A stretch of 64,000 nt of DNA from Penelope pileata (GCA_013396635.1 WBMW01004108.1:165412-229411); one strand, 5' to 3'. Shown: positions 26,151 through 38,433, counted from the stretch's first letter. Made by a program: numbers and translations. Notes: generated by a model not told the origin, from the sequence alone.

Positions 26151-27491
26151 CCCTGAGACAGGGAAGGGGACCCCGGTGTGCTCCTATTGAGCATCCTCAC
26201 TTGGGGACAGGGCACAGCCCTTCTGCTGCAGTTAATTTAGATTTCTGGGCAGCTAATGTTAGCACGAGCTGATCTCCAGTCCCACGATAGATACAAAGGA
26301 AAAGATTGATTTTTTTTCCTTAGCATATATGTCTTTAGATGCATATATTTGCACGCGTTAGTAGCAAACACCTCTGCAGCTGGTACACGAGTGCAGCTTT
26401 GTCCTGCCGGAGCCTGGGTGGTCCCCCCAGCATCGGCGAGTGAAAAGGGCTCTCTGAAGCACTGCACTGCTTTATGGCAATAACTGCAGGGAGTTATTCT
26501 CCCCAGAATTAAGTCCATGACCGGTGGAAGGGCGTTAAGGTAGCGCTTCGCAGCTCCAATTATCTTGGCTGCTCAAACAAAAAAGCAGATTGTGTTGCTG
26601 GACAAAAGGCGTTTTCTATGTAACTTCTTGTCTTGAGGCTTTCAGAGTGTGTAATGCTGATATAAATACCCCAGGGCTGGGCTATCTTATGTTGTGGTCA
26701 AGCCTCCCAAAATAGCCATTTGCTGGGGAATTGCATTCAGCGGGGGAAGCCAAAAGCGCATTCAACTTCTTGCATTGCAGCCTGGCTGGACAAAAATCCC
26801 CCAAATCCCATATCTGCGCACGTGGGAGCAGATATGAAAGGAGATGCGTGGGCACAGGAGATGGCTGCTTGTTTCTTCCCTGCTCTGCCCTCAGCATTAG
26901 ATGTGTGGAGGGGTTTGCACGATGGGTGGGGGACCCTGCCAGCCCCCATCCCCACAGCTTTTCCCTCCTTCCTTCCATTTCTAAAGCAAGAAGCAATGAT
27001 GCATCACATGCTACTAAACGTCCATCCTCCTATCTTGTGTAAATGGAGGTGGTCAGGTAGAGAGCAGAGACCATAATAACTTACAGCAGGAAGCCATGTT
27101 AATAGACACCAGAAAAGCCCCATAGGACATCTTCATGCTTTCCATGGCTCTCTGTGTCTGTCAGAGATGCAGGATGTGCCCTCAGCATTGGGGCTGGAAG
27201 GCAGGGAGCAGGTGACAGTCTGTTTCTGGACTTTATTGCAGGCTCCAACTTCCCCATCTCCCACACAGGCATTAGTATCGCTGCAGCAACCTCCAATTGG
27301 ACCAGGAGACAGCACCCAGGCAACGTGGAAACTCATAATTCCTCCATCAAACTTTGTGGCAGGAGCTTCTGCCAAAGCCTCAGGTTTTGTTTCAGGCACC
27401 TCACTGAGCATCTGGGGGCTGCTGGCACCTTCTTGCCACCAAAAGGCACAAGTGGTCTGTGTAGAGGCCTTGGTCACACTTGGATAATCAT

Positions 27492-28068
27492 TCATAGAAT
27501 CATAGAATCACAGAATATCCCAAGTTGGAAGGGACCACAAGGATCATTCAGTCCAACCCCTGGCTCCACGCAGCACCACCCAAACCCAAACCCAATGGCT
27601 GAGAGCGGTGTCCCAGCGCTCCCTGAGCTCCAGCAGCATGGGGCCGTGCCCACTGCCCTGGGCAGCAGTGCCATGCCCACACCTCTGGGGCAGAGCCTTT
27701 CCCTCCCCCCCCCCTGACCCTCCCCTGACAGCTCCATGCCATTCCCTCCAGCCCTGTCACTGTCCCCAGAGAGCAGAGCTCAGCGCTGCCCCTGCGCTCC
27801 CTGGGAGGGGGCTGCAGGCCGCCATGAGGCCTCCCCTCAGCCTCCTCTGCTCTGGGCCCAACAGACCCAGGGACCTCAGCCACTCCTCACACCCCTTGCC
27901 CCAGCTTCATAGCCCTCCTTTGGACACTCTCCAACAGTTTTATGTCCTTCTTGCACTGTGGCACCCAACCTGCACCCAGTGCTTGAGGTGAGGCTGCACC
28001 GGGGCAGAGCAGAGCAGGACAGTCCCTTCCCTCAACCAGCTAGAAACGATGTCCCTGAGGCACCTATA
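27492..28068 (-). repeat. CR1 LINE 3' portion, inverted
   Basis: It starts with the CR1 tail complement TCATAGAATCATAGAATCAC, then AAGTTGGAAGGGACCACAAG, and runs about 575 bp through CCTCCTCTGCTCTGGGCCCA and ACTCTCCAACAGTTTTATGT to a TGTCCCTGAGGCACC end. The open frames inside are repeat-derived and match the inverted copy at 43.06-43.48 kb. Confidence 0.93.
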
Positions 28069-28395
28069 GCATTTATCTTGCTAAAGGTGACAAAAAGATA
28101 TTTTCATGCCTTTGAGCTATAGAAAGATGTCACCCATCCATGTGCAGTGCTCGGTCACAGGTGCCCACGATGCTCCATGGCTCAGAGCCAGGCACCCTCA
28201 GTCTGCAGTGCTGGGCTGAGTTCAGGGTGGGCTCTATGCGTGTCCTTTGTGTGGTTTAGCACCAGAAAAAACCCTTTTCTAACAGAATTATGAATGGAAA
28301 ACACCTTGGGAATAACAAGCTAGGATAGGATTGCTAGGACTGAGCTTCCTGGAGAGGCCGGAGGCCAAAGCACATCAGAAGTAGCATCCTGATTT

Positions 28396-28470
28396 CAGCA
28401 GGGGAAATGGAAACTTGGGCAAACTTGGTTGCCCAAGGTCAAGGATGAGGTAGAGAACGTGGTGCTGCTT
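28396..28470 (+). repeat. MIR-like SINE remnant
   Basis: GGGGAAATGGAAACTTGGGC followed by GGTTGCCCAAGGTCAAGGAT resembles the 3' half of MIR (gaggaaactgaggc, then ttgcccaaggtca). It is diverged. Confidence 0.4.
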
Positions 28471-29532
28471 GTGTTTTTTGTGTTGCTTGTGTGTTTTCCT
28501 GCCTGTTGCTCACCACCGTTGTCCTTACAGGGCTGAGACAGGTTTCTGTCCAAGAGTCTGGTGCTGCCATTTCTCAAGGATATCAACCCCTAGTAGCTGC
28601 AGACTGAGGACTGAATTTGCTCGTCCATCTCCTGATGTCCTCCAGCTCTGGCACTGGTGGCACAAGGGATGTTCTCCATCATCCTGCAGGCTCAGCCACA
28701 GCCTATGCACTCCCCGAAAACACTGAGGGCATTGGGATAGGCAGAGAAACATCTTCCCCATTCTTTCCAGCTCTCTAAAAGTTCAGGATAGTGTCCTTTC
28801 TCCTCTTTCCTTTGTTTTTGGGTTTTTGCAGAGGTAATAACTGGGAACAGCCAGGCAGGATCCACTACAGACCCAGATGGCCCCAGATTGGTCACTGCGG
28901 GCTATTTAAAAGAAAGGAGCCCATGACTTCTGTTACACCCCAAGACTTGAGAAAATCTCACTCCCAGCCTGGTCTGAGATAGCTGCAGCCCAGCCCCATG
29001 AGTGTGGGGTTTAGTGGACACAGGTGTTTTCCTTATCTTGCGTTAGAAAAACAAATAATTCTGCTGCACGTCTTTCCTCGCTCCCGGTCAGACTGTCTGC
29101 CTGGAGGAAATGCACCCTACAGCGAAATCCTACATCTCTTTCCATGTACTCCCATTCAGCTTCCAAAGTGTCTCTTTCCCTGCATTCTACCAGGGGAATG
29201 GAATCTTGCCTCTGCTTTTTCTTTTTGGATAATTTGGGATTTTATGTGATGTTAGCAAGCTTCTTACAGCTTGTAGTTTTTCTAGAGTAGAAGGTGACCT
29301 TCTGGAAGGTCTTCAGATCTTACAGCTGTAAGGGATGCTTTTATTCAAGGAGAGATGGGATTCATTTCACCCAGCTGCTCCAGAAGTTGATGTCTGAGGT
29401 AGGGGCTGTCTCAGCTCCTCATTGTCCATGGAAGAAACCATGGACAGTGGTTTCCTCTTCAGGGGACTGATTGTGGGTGAGAGTCGAAGGCAGATGGCAT
29501 GAATTGTCCTGTGGGAATGTCCCTGTAAACTC

Positions 29533-29647
29533 AGGATCCTACAGAACTAACCTTTATGAATGCTAACTTGCCTCCAGATTGGGAAATGAATGCCCCACCT
29601 CTTCCCATGGCCACCTTCTCACCATGAGAAAGCGTTAACTCAGAACA
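29533..29647 (+). repeat. Local duplication, uninterrupted copy
   Basis: About 115 bp match 30,751-30,931. Landmarks are AACTAACCTTTATGAA, CTCCAGATTGGGAAATGAA, CACCTCTTCCCATGGCCAC, CACCATGAGA and GTTAACTCAGAACAC. The partner copy carries a CR1 insertion. Confidence 0.85.
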
Positions 29648-29997
29648 CTGCTGGTGGCTTCTTTGTTGCCATGGGCACTGTGAGCTCCTGCACTTGGTGG
29701 CAACAGCTTCCTGCTAATGTGCTTTGATGGAGGGTTTTCCTGATTGCCCTGAGCCACAGTAGCTTCATTGGAGATCAAGGGGCCACGTGGGCAGGAATTA
29801 GCCAAACACCCTCACTTTAGTGCTTGGACATGGTCAGATGCCTTTTCCACAGCCCATTTGCAGGTCACAGCCTCCCAGCTGCTTTTAGTCAGATGGTGAA
29901 TTTTGCTGCTGGGAGAGGCAGGTGGTGCCCATGGCTTTGATCAGTTTGTGATCATCCCCTCATGCTTATGGCTCGCTGTCTGTAGAGCTGGGACTAG

Positions 29998-30041
29998 AAA
30001 ACAAAACAAAACAAGACAAAACAAACCCAACAAAACAAATA
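29998..30041 (+). repeat. AAAAC-type microsatellite
   Basis: Repeated AAAAC with a few substitutions, read as a simple repeat. Confidence 0.88.
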
Positions 30042-30750
30042 CAAGCAGAATAAAATCACCAAGGCTTTGCTTTCGTACAAAAAGGCTTCCATGGCCTGTT
30101 TGCCTGGCTGCTGGCCTGTCTCTCCCCAGCAGTGACCCTGCCAGCAGCAAGGCACTGCCAGCTGAAGGGATGTTTCCGACACTAGATGGAGCAGTGGCCC
30201 TAGACATGAAGGAGCAAACCCATCTTGGCTCTTATTGCAGTCATTCCTTTCCTGCATCCCTGCCAGGAAGAGAATTTGGGGCAAAACAACCCTTGCAGCA
30301 CTGAGGGCAGGTTGCCAGCCTGGTGGCCCTTGGTGTCCTGCAATAGGGACCTTCCCTCCATGAGCTGTCCCCTGCTGAGGCCAAGAGATTAGCGTCCTGC
30401 CACTGGGGACATTGCCCATCCTGGCGGCTGGTGGATGGGAGATCAAGAGGAGAAATGCTTGTGGGGATCAGGGAGATCACACTCCAGGTCATTTCCTCGT
30501 TGCCTTAACACAAGCGATATTTCCTCGCCTGCACAAAGGCAGAAGGTCAAAGGCTGGGGGTTAAGAGGTGACAACTGGTGATGGTGGTGGCAGTGGCCAT
30601 CCTTGGGACATGTGGGTGGGGAAGGAGGGACCCACTGGGGAGGATGTCATGGTGGAGTTCCATTCCTTAATACTGCCCTGGGGTGGTAGAGGCATGAAAT
30701 GAGGACAGTCCCACCTGGGTGTTCCTGCTTTGTGGGCACGCTGGCTGCAG

Positions 30751-30931
30751 AGATCCTGTGTAACTAACCTTTGTGAACACTAACTTGGCTCCAGATTGGG
30801 AAATGAACACATCACCTCTTCCCATGGCCACTTTGTCACCATGAGAGATCATTTGGGGGCTGGACTCGATGCTCTCTAGAGGTCCCTTCCAACCCCTACA
30901 ATTCTGTGATTCTGTGATTAACTCTGAACAC
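30751..30931 (+). repeat. Local duplication, copy interrupted by CR1
   Basis: It is homologous to 29,533-29,647. The match runs to CACCATGAGAG at about 30,846, breaks for a CR1 3' end, and resumes with TTAACTCTGAACACAAGG at about 30,917. Confidence 0.82.
30848..30918 (+). repeat. CR1 3' end
   Basis: GGGGGCTGGACTCGATG, GAGGTCCCTTCCAACCCCTA and tail ATTCTGTGATTCTGTGATT: a short, 5'-truncated CR1 in plus orientation, inserted in the second copy of the local duplication. Confidence 0.9.
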
Positions 30932-32974
30932 AAGGGATGGATTCTTTCTGCAAGGAGACCGGGGGTTTTCTCCGGAGCTAAGGGGGGTTCTTGGGTTTCT
31001 TATCGGCTCAGCCCTACCTGCCGTACATGTTCTGAACATGCAGAGCCAAGGGGAAAGCACTTCTGCACATTTCCTCCTTCTCCAGCATATTTCCCGTCTC
31101 TTGTCCATGTAGAGCATCTGTGTTTGAACTTCATGGGACAGATTTAGCCAGCAAGATGCATTTTCCCTGCTGTTTGGAGGGGGTACACGTGCTGTGGTGC
31201 CTCAGCCTTGCCTGCATCTGTAGGAGAAACCTCCTTCACCAGGTGAGCAGGAGCCTCCAGGATGGAGCTGCAAGCTGGTGCCTCAGTTTACCTCTGAGAA
31301 GGAAAGCAATAGGCAGACCTCCTACTCTCTGGAGGTGCTGTGAGATTTGGGACATGCTGAGAAAATGTTGGAAACTCCATATGACAAGACTTCTTCTACA
31401 TTCAGCGTGACTGGTGTCTTACTTGTCTGCCTTTCCTTCTTGTCTCGTTTTTTTTACGTTTGTCACCCGTGGGCTGTGTCTCATCTGGTTGGTATCTCCA
31501 TGGCATGGTGTGAATTAGCAGTGAGCCAATTCACTTTTGGGATCTGGTGTACCAGGGAGGCACCCAGAGACTCTCCTCTCCATGGTGCAGCAGGACAGAT
31601 GACCCTGATGTTACCTGATGGTAACAATTGTCCTTGTTCACTCCGTAAGACCCTGAGTGACTGTGCACAGTCCATTCACACCCATGGTCCCATCATCATC
31701 ACCATCTGGTAAAGAGCAGGGCCAAGAGCTGAGCTGGCCCCAAACCTTGTGCAGGGTGACCAGCTCTGCCAAGTTCCTGGTCTTTGCTGGGATGGATGTG
31801 AGCATCAGTATGGCATTAGGGGTCTTCACATGGGATCACAGTAGGAATATTTCAAGGAGCTATTAAGTGTGGAATCTTGTGCTTGTGTCCTGTACCATCC
31901 CTACAGCATGAATTGATGCAAACTGAGCCCCATGGCCACCTGCCTCCAACCCTTGCCCATGAGACCCTACAGGAAATGAGGTTGCATGTTCCTCCTCCAG
32001 CTGGACCCTCCCATGAAAGCAGAAGTGGCTCTGGCTCTTCTGCCCAGACCCTACACCTAAATCCTTCCTCTGGTGTTGAGGAACATATTTGGGTCACCAG
32101 GTCTTGGCAGGCTTCACCGCTACGTCTTCAACACGTTGGTGAAGTGTACAGCCCTCAGCAACATCACCATTTCCCCCTTTCCCTAAATCCTCAGCCATGG
32201 GGTGCAGAGGGGTGCATGCAGGATGGCTGTGGGCATCTAAGCTTTTCCTGGTGGAAAGCCACCTTGTCAAGAAATTCCCAACTGGGAATGCCCAGATGGT
32301 CTTGTAGGGACAGGCAAGAAGAGGGATGGACATGAAGGTGGGAAGCGTTGGATGGAGTCCTTGTTCATTGCCCATCACTTCTGGGTTAAAAAATTTAAAA
32401 AAATAAAAAAGAGAGAGATTTTACTATTCTTAATGATTTATATTATTAATGACTGTCATCAGCAGCAGCCACCATGCCAGCCTGCGTCCCCCCCTGGGCT
32501 GGCATCCGTGCGCTCTCAAAGTAAATTTGCTTTGCAAGGAGGCTTAAAGCATGCACTTGGAGATGAAGGGAATAGACCCAACTCGTTTACACAAACAAGC
32601 AGGAGAACAGGCTTGTCACATTCCAGGCGTGCTTCCCCAGGCCACCAGCCCCCTCCTGCTCCAGTGGAGGAAAAGCTCTTTTTCAAAAGAAATCCAGCAC
32701 GGAAAGCTCCCCCCTCCACAATAATCCAGAGGGGAATCTATGTGTATACATGCATATTTTAGCTCCCAGGGCAATTTTTATGTCCCCTGTTCAGGCTGCA
32801 AAGCTGTTTAGCATCCAAATGCCATTGGTTTCATGCATCGGTGGGGAAGGGTCCCCATGCTGAGCCCGGAGCAGCTGCCAGGAGCCCACTGGCACTGTGC
32901 CCATGCTCTGCAGTGGGACCAGGGGGGACCCACAGCCTCCGTTTGCAGGACTGGGAAAAGAAACTACGGGAGGG

Positions 32975-33310
32975 AAATCAGATAAGGTGCATTCCTGGGC
33001 GCGCATTACTGAAATGACTTCACATCGCAGCTCGAATGCCCATACTTGACCGAGGAGCCGTCCAAATCCACTTGATTTATAGAGACGGAGATGCAGGCAG
33101 GGAAGGGTGTTTCCCCACCCCTGTGCCCCCCGCCTTGCAGCTGGGGGAACGGTGACAATGTGCCTCTTGTGCTTGGAGTGTGGCACAAGAGAAATGGGAA
33201 ATGCCGGCGCAGCGATAAGCAGCATTCCAGCCAGAAATGCAAACTCGGCGCACGCCCGTCACTCGGCGGCTGCTTCCCAGCCAGCCGGGCGCTCTCACCC
33301 CAGCGATTGT
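32975..33310. promoter_or_regulatory. Candidate enhancer with two GATA-TEAD-type composites
   Basis: GATAAG (32,981-32,986) is followed after 3 bp by CATTCC (32,990-32,995). The same pair with the same spacing recurs at 33,214-33,219 and 33,223-33,228. The block is enriched in CpG against its flanks and also contains ATGCAAA near 33,236. GATA factors bind GATAAG and TEAD factors bind CATTCC. Enhancer function is inference. Confidence 0.35.
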
Positions 33311-33605
33311 GCCTGCTCGGGGCTCACTGCCACCAGATAAATCCCTGAGATTGAGGTGGGCTGGAAAAGCAGCCTTTACCCCATCCCACTGGGCTGTCCC
33401 AGAGCCTCCAGGCAGCAGCGATGATCACTCCACCAATTCTCCGTCCTCCCCAGGTGCACCACGTCTCCATCCATTTTCCAACGCACGCTTGATTCCCTCC
33501 TCAGATATTCCTCCTTCCTTTCAGGATGAAATGGTCTCTTCGCTACCCCAGAGAAAAAAATATTCATATCCTAACTACATTTAGAGCATCTGCAGTGAAG
33601 GGCAG

Positions 33606-33660
33606 TTTCATAGGTCTCATTCTGCAGAAGGGGAAACTGAGGCACAAAATGTGTGGGTCA
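33606..33660 (+). repeat. MIR-like SINE remnant
   Basis: CATTCTGCAGAAGGGGAAAC followed by TGAGGCACAAAATG resembles the MIR core (cattttacagatgaggaaac, then tgaggcacagag). Confidence 0.45.
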
Positions 33661-34424
33661 GCTTTGTGCATGTCTTCACCCAAATTTGGACTGGAAGCTT
33701 ATGGGGGGATACCTGACCTTCCTTAGGTGGCAGCTGGGTGAGACTTGTTTGCCATCACGCCTCAGGCCAGAGGGGGAATTTGGAGGGGTGGGATGGAAAA
33801 AGCCCTGCTGGAATCCAGCCCTGACAGCCGAGCTTCGGGGCTGTTTATTTTCTGCACTCGTCTGGCAGAGGGAAGAGAGATCAGGGTCACGGCGAGGGCT
33901 CAGGGGTGTGGGAAAGAGCTTTCTCACAGGTAGAGGAAAGGTGTCCCAAAACCCACAGCAGGCTGGAGGTGGAACCAGCTCAGCTCTGCCAACAAACACA
34001 AGCTGCCACCGCCCTGCCTCAGTTTCCCCAAGCGCTGACCTCCTGGGGGATGAACTTTGCTCCTATTTCCTCCGCATCAGATCTCAGGGAAGCGCTGTGA
34101 CTTTTCCTGCTGTCCCAGCCCGCGGCCCTGGCAGCCTGGGTGTTCCTAAATCTGCCTCACTTGCGCGAGCACAGCCCGGGGTGCTACGATTATCAGCTAA
34201 AACCTCCTACCTTGGGCTTTATTGCTATCATGCTGACATACCAAGCCACTGACTTTTACCTTTGTCCATCCCCACAGTGGATTTTCCTGGCTTGCTGCTT
34301 GTTTATGCACGTTTCCTTCCCGCGCCGTGACTCAAGCCTCAGGTATTTGCGATTTGGTCATTACTGAGCTAAGCCACCTTCCTAGCACAGGGGAGATGCA
34401 GGGCGAATTTTGAAGCCTGCAATT

Positions 34425-34527
34425 ATGATCTTTAAGGTCTCTTCTAATCCAAGCCACTCTAGGATTGATTCTATGACTCTGTGATTCTATGAACCTATGA
34501 TTCTATGACTCTATGATTCTAAGAATT
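34425..34527 (+). repeat. CR1 3' end with long tail
   Basis: TTTAAGGTCTCTTCTAATCC leads into about nine GATTCTATGA-type tail units (34,470-34,524). The tail is unusually long, showing post-insertion growth of the CR1 terminal repeat. Confidence 0.9.
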
Positions 34528-37451
34528 CAGGTGAGCACCCAAGGATGTCCAGAGACTGAGATACATCAGAACAGAGACCACGAAGCAATCAATAAGTTGC
34601 TATGAAACCTGGACCCTGAAGGTTGGTGGGTGGCAATGTCCCTGATGGGTGAGGGAACTGCTCAGCCTGACCCTGCTCCTGTCATAGGAAGAGCATCTTT
34701 TATTCCCACTGCTGAAGCAAAGGTTTGAGAGGTCCCAGTGAAGCAATTTGGAGGACAAACCCCACTTTTTTTGGCTTAGGAAAACCACTGTCTCTCCTGC
34801 TGCCAACCTCAGTTACATCGGTTATTGGCAGCAATTTCTCTCTAATTGCAATAATGCATTCCTGGGAATTTCACTCTCCCAGATGGAGAGGGTGCCTGGG
34901 TAATGAGCCCCTAAGTAAGATATTCAAAGACCCCCAGATGCCCCTAGGTCATCTCCCGAATGCAAGTGGACATTTCAGATAAAATCTACAAGCATCCTCA
35001 ATGCCTTGCCTTGCTCCCATGAAAGGCAGCCAGCTCCGTTCCTCCTCCTTTCCCCATGACACCTGGCTGTCAAACTGCCTTGTCGCTGCTGGGCAGGCTG
35101 GCAAGCAGCCTTGGCATCCCCTTATCACGTCCTCCCAAGCAGCATTTTAGATGAAGTTGTGCAGGTGAAGACAGGCATGTGGAAAGGCACCTTCTCTCTT
35201 TGACTGGTGCAAGGTTGGGTATTTATCTTATGCTTCCAGGCAGGGAAACTGAGGAACGAAGGCAGCAAGGCAGCTTACTTGTATTAATTTGGGTTGGTAG
35301 CCCCATCTCTTGTACCCAAACCCCATGGACAGCCTATGTCCAATTTTCATGGCCAGGTTCACCCTGACATCACCCTGGGCATAGACTAATGCAGCAGAGA
35401 GATCACCTTCCGCGTCTGTCCCAGCTTCACTGCACATGCAACATCTGGCCTTTTCCATTCCTCAGACATCTTCTGGTGCCATCTAGTGGGATGTCTCAGC
35501 ACCTTGATCCCTCTGGGTGCTGTTGCCAGGTCCCAGGATGGAGCCGGCAGGGCTCCTTGTGTCCGTCCATGATGCACCTGGATGAGGGGTCCAGCAATTA
35601 GTGGGGCTGGGAGGCCAATGGGCATGCTGAGACCTCCTTGACAAAGCATTTTGGGGCAATCTTCACTTTTTCCTCCACATCTACTTTGGCCAGGAAGGGC
35701 GAGGAGCCAAGGCTCCCTACTCTGTGTCTACTGGTACTTATAGTCTCTGCTTTGCACCCTGCTAGAGGGTCTCACCATTGAAATGGAAGGGTCTTGGGGG
35801 AACCCCGTGGTTTGGGTATTTGCTGCATATGGTTTCAGAGACACTCTCAATCATTGCAAAATGTCTATGTCCAGCCACAGGCTCAGGCCTCCTGGAGATT
35901 CAGGTCCATGACATGGACCACTGAACCAAGCCAAAAAACGTGCTGTTTTGCAATATTAATGACAAGTGGATTTTGTTCTTCCTTAAGATAAAAACACCTG
36001 CTGTTTGTCTCAATCTCCCTCCCTGAAAAAATGCCATTTGTCACATTTAAGTCTTCCTTGGGAAAGTTGGGTGCATCTTGAGGAAGACTGAGGGCTGTGT
36101 GTGTGGGAATATTGCTTTTTGTTTTATTGAGGAAGGGTTGATAGGTTCCTAACCCAGGAAGGCATCAACAGGCCAAAGATGCCAGAGAAAGAGGGATGCT
36201 ATAAGAGGATTTGAAATGCTACCACTACCATCCAAAAGAACTGCTACATTATAGGGTCGTGGAGCAGGATTCAGGGCTAGATGCTACGTAGTGGGGTGTG
36301 GGGAATCTTCTACAGTCCTGGAGTCTTGCTTCAGAGTGCATTTGGGATGCTGAAAGGTCTAAAGTCCCATTTGGGCTTGGTTTATGCCTCATCTTGGCCC
36401 CCATGGGACTGTTGGACATGCTTAGCTTGACTTCATTTCTTCCTTTGGCCTCTTGAACATGTACAGTCTGAGGGGAGAGAAACTGTTCAGCTTCTGCTGT
36501 GGGGAAAGAAGTGAGGGCAGCTTCGGCCACTTGTGGACATCTATGACAATTAAAACTATAATGAGATGAAACATAGAAAGAAGAGCTATTCTTACTGCGT
36601 CTGTTGCCACTGTAACCCCCAAACCTCCCCTCTTTACCTCGTAAATGTAATAAATAATAATAATTCCTCCTATCAGCAAATGAGGATTTTTTTTTCCTTT
36701 CCTCTCTGCACTATTGGATGTTCACCTCTGCTGAAGGGCAGCCCCATCCCTGCAAGGCTCTAGTACAAACTGCATTTAGGGCAATTCACTGGCTTGAATC
36801 CCTTGGGACTTCAGAAAATAAGTTCCTGTTAATTCTTCTGGTTTTGCACCCCTAGCTCTCTATGCCTCCTCCATGCTGATGGAAGTGGAGCAATGGTTTA
36901 TTCATCTGTACCTGGAGCACAGCCTTCCTGCAGCCTGACATCTTCCGTCTACTCCTGTTGCACAGTGAGGGGTAGGTGAGAGGGTCTCCTAACCAGGGAG
37001 AAGTGTGTGCCCCAAAAGAGGGGCAACCCCTCATCCCACCCCATCTTTCTCCACTCAGTCCCATCTTATTCCCTGGTATTGACCTAGCCTGCACTGAGGG
37101 TGAGAAATCAATATTCCCAAACCAAAATTCTTCAGTACACGAATGATTGCTTCTTACTATTCAGTGGTTTTGAGCTGAAATGAGCCGAATGCAAACACTA
37201 ATTTTGCTGACCCAGGGCAGTGCCAACCTTAAAGCTTGCCCACCTCTTCCCTGTTCCAGAGTGCATCCCCCGAGGCCTAGATTCTTCCCTTAGATGGAAA
37301 CAAACTCTCTCCTTGGCCATGGTCAATGGGGAGAGGCACTGAGGCACTTTTCCAAGGCAACTTGTCCCACCTGATCTTTGAGTTCCCTACTGGAGATGCC
37401 TTCTTGGGCAAATGCACTCCAACCAATGTGGTCCTTCAAGTCCCTGATTTA
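34528..37451. other. Intergenic, nothing recognised
   Basis: No exon, RNA gene or clear repeat is seen apart from AT-rich patches such as TAATAAATAATAATAATT around 36,648-36,665. Confidence 0.5.
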
Positions 37452-37513
37452 CATGGGATTGATTGGACTTGGTGATTTCTAAAGGCCCCTTCCAACCCAA
37501 ACTCTTCTGAATC
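37452..37513 (+). repeat. CR1 3' end fragment
   Basis: GGGATTGATTGGACTTGGTG, AAGGCCCCTTCCAACCCAAA and CTCTTCTGAAT: a diverged 3' terminus without an intact tail. Confidence 0.75.
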
Positions 37514-37800
37514 CGGGTTGAGCCGTCAGATCCCTTTGCTTGTGCAACACTTGCCCTCTCTGCTGGAATTCCCCGTGGAGATGCTGCGATCGCTTCCAGC
37601 GGACGCCTGTCCGCCGAGGCCTCTCCAGCCCCCAGACGTGGTGTTAAGTGCTCTGAAGCGTGTCAGGCTTCCAGTTCCATGTCGGGACACGTCTGAGGCA
37701 TTAAGCTCCCGAATGCCATACGAAGATCAGGAACATTTTTGTGGCAAGCTGCCATCTTCCCCCATATCGTTTACCTCGGAGTGACAAACGCCGGCTCTGA
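37514..37800. promoter_or_regulatory. CpG-enriched block in gene desert
   Basis: About 290 bp has a CpG density clearly above its surroundings (for example CCGCCGAGGCC, GATCGCTTCCAGCGGACG, CATGTCGGGACACG, TTTACCTCGGAGTGACAAACG). An 88-codon plus-strand frame crosses it but matches nothing I know and lacks clear splice boundaries. It could be a small unmethylated element such as an enhancer or an orphan promoter. Confidence 0.3.
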
Positions 37801-38411
37801 AATGCTTCTAATGCTTTGCAGTGCTGTGGCTTCTCTCGTGCAATGGTCTCCAAGTGCGGGGCAGACGTTATCTAATTACGTCCCTCCCTGAAGCAAAATG
37901 AGGCAATTCCTGCCATTTTCAGCATGCCTGTGTTTGCGTCACACGGAGCCAGCCCAGGCAGACAGATTATCCCTGGTGCTGGCGGTGCTTGAGCCTATTT
38001 CTATGCTTTGCCTCCTCGAATGATGGGCAGAAAGGAAACACGATGGAGTCGTGCATCATCTGTGCATGCATGCATGCATGTGTGAAGCCAATTGCAGACA
38101 GTTTGAAAGCAAGGAAGAGTCTTTCAACACGACTTTGCTCAGAAACTCAGTTCAGTAGGGCAAAACTCCTTGAGGCTGCATTCAGTGAGGTTTAGGTGCC
38201 CACAAAGAGCTCAGCATCTCGTCTGCTCTCAATGGGAGCTCAGACGGCAGATGCCCAAGAAGACTTCTATATAGGCACCTCAATTTGGATGCCTTAATTT
38301 GCCTGCTGACTTTTACACCTAATGTTGGGTAGGATCCATCCCACCACTGCTGTGTCTAGAAAAGATGGGACCACACTCCAGGTCCCCACTAGAGTATCTT
38401 TGTGCACAGAG

Positions 38412-38433
38412 AGAGCCCATCCACATGGGCTCT
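38412..38433 (+). other. Perfect 9-bp inverted repeat
   Basis: AGAGCCCAT and ATGGGCTCT flank a CCAC loop. It is an isolated short hairpin in intergenic DNA. Confidence 0.7.

Larger units (their letters stand above)
18187..27491. other. CR1-free intergenic segment
   Basis: I see no coding exon and no CR1 copy in these 9.3 kb. Recognisable items are a CT/T tract at about 19,189-19,232, T-rich simple sequence at about 24,691-24,720, an assembly gap and two MIR-like remnants. Some stretches, such as 20,630-20,780 and 21,640-21,900, have a mixed, CpG-containing texture that could reflect regulatory DNA. Confidence 0.55.
28471..30852. other. Intergenic sequence between CR1 copies
   Basis: No exon is recognised. 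It contains the first copy of a local duplication (about 29,533-29,647), most of the second copy (about 30,751-30,846) and an AAAAC-type microsatellite. Confidence 0.55.
30932..34424. other. Intergenic segment with a CpG-containing cluster near 33 kb
   Basis: No exon is recognised. The stretch 32,980-33,310 is locally richer in CpG and carries a repeated GATAAG-N3-CATTCC composite. A MIR-like remnant lies at about 33,606-33,660. Confidence 0.5.

Noticed and set aside
27548..27991. 100-codon class frames at 27.5-28.0 kb and 43.0-43.5 kb
   Set aside because: They lie within CR1 3' regions; similar peptides appear in the inverted partner copy, so they are repeat-derived.
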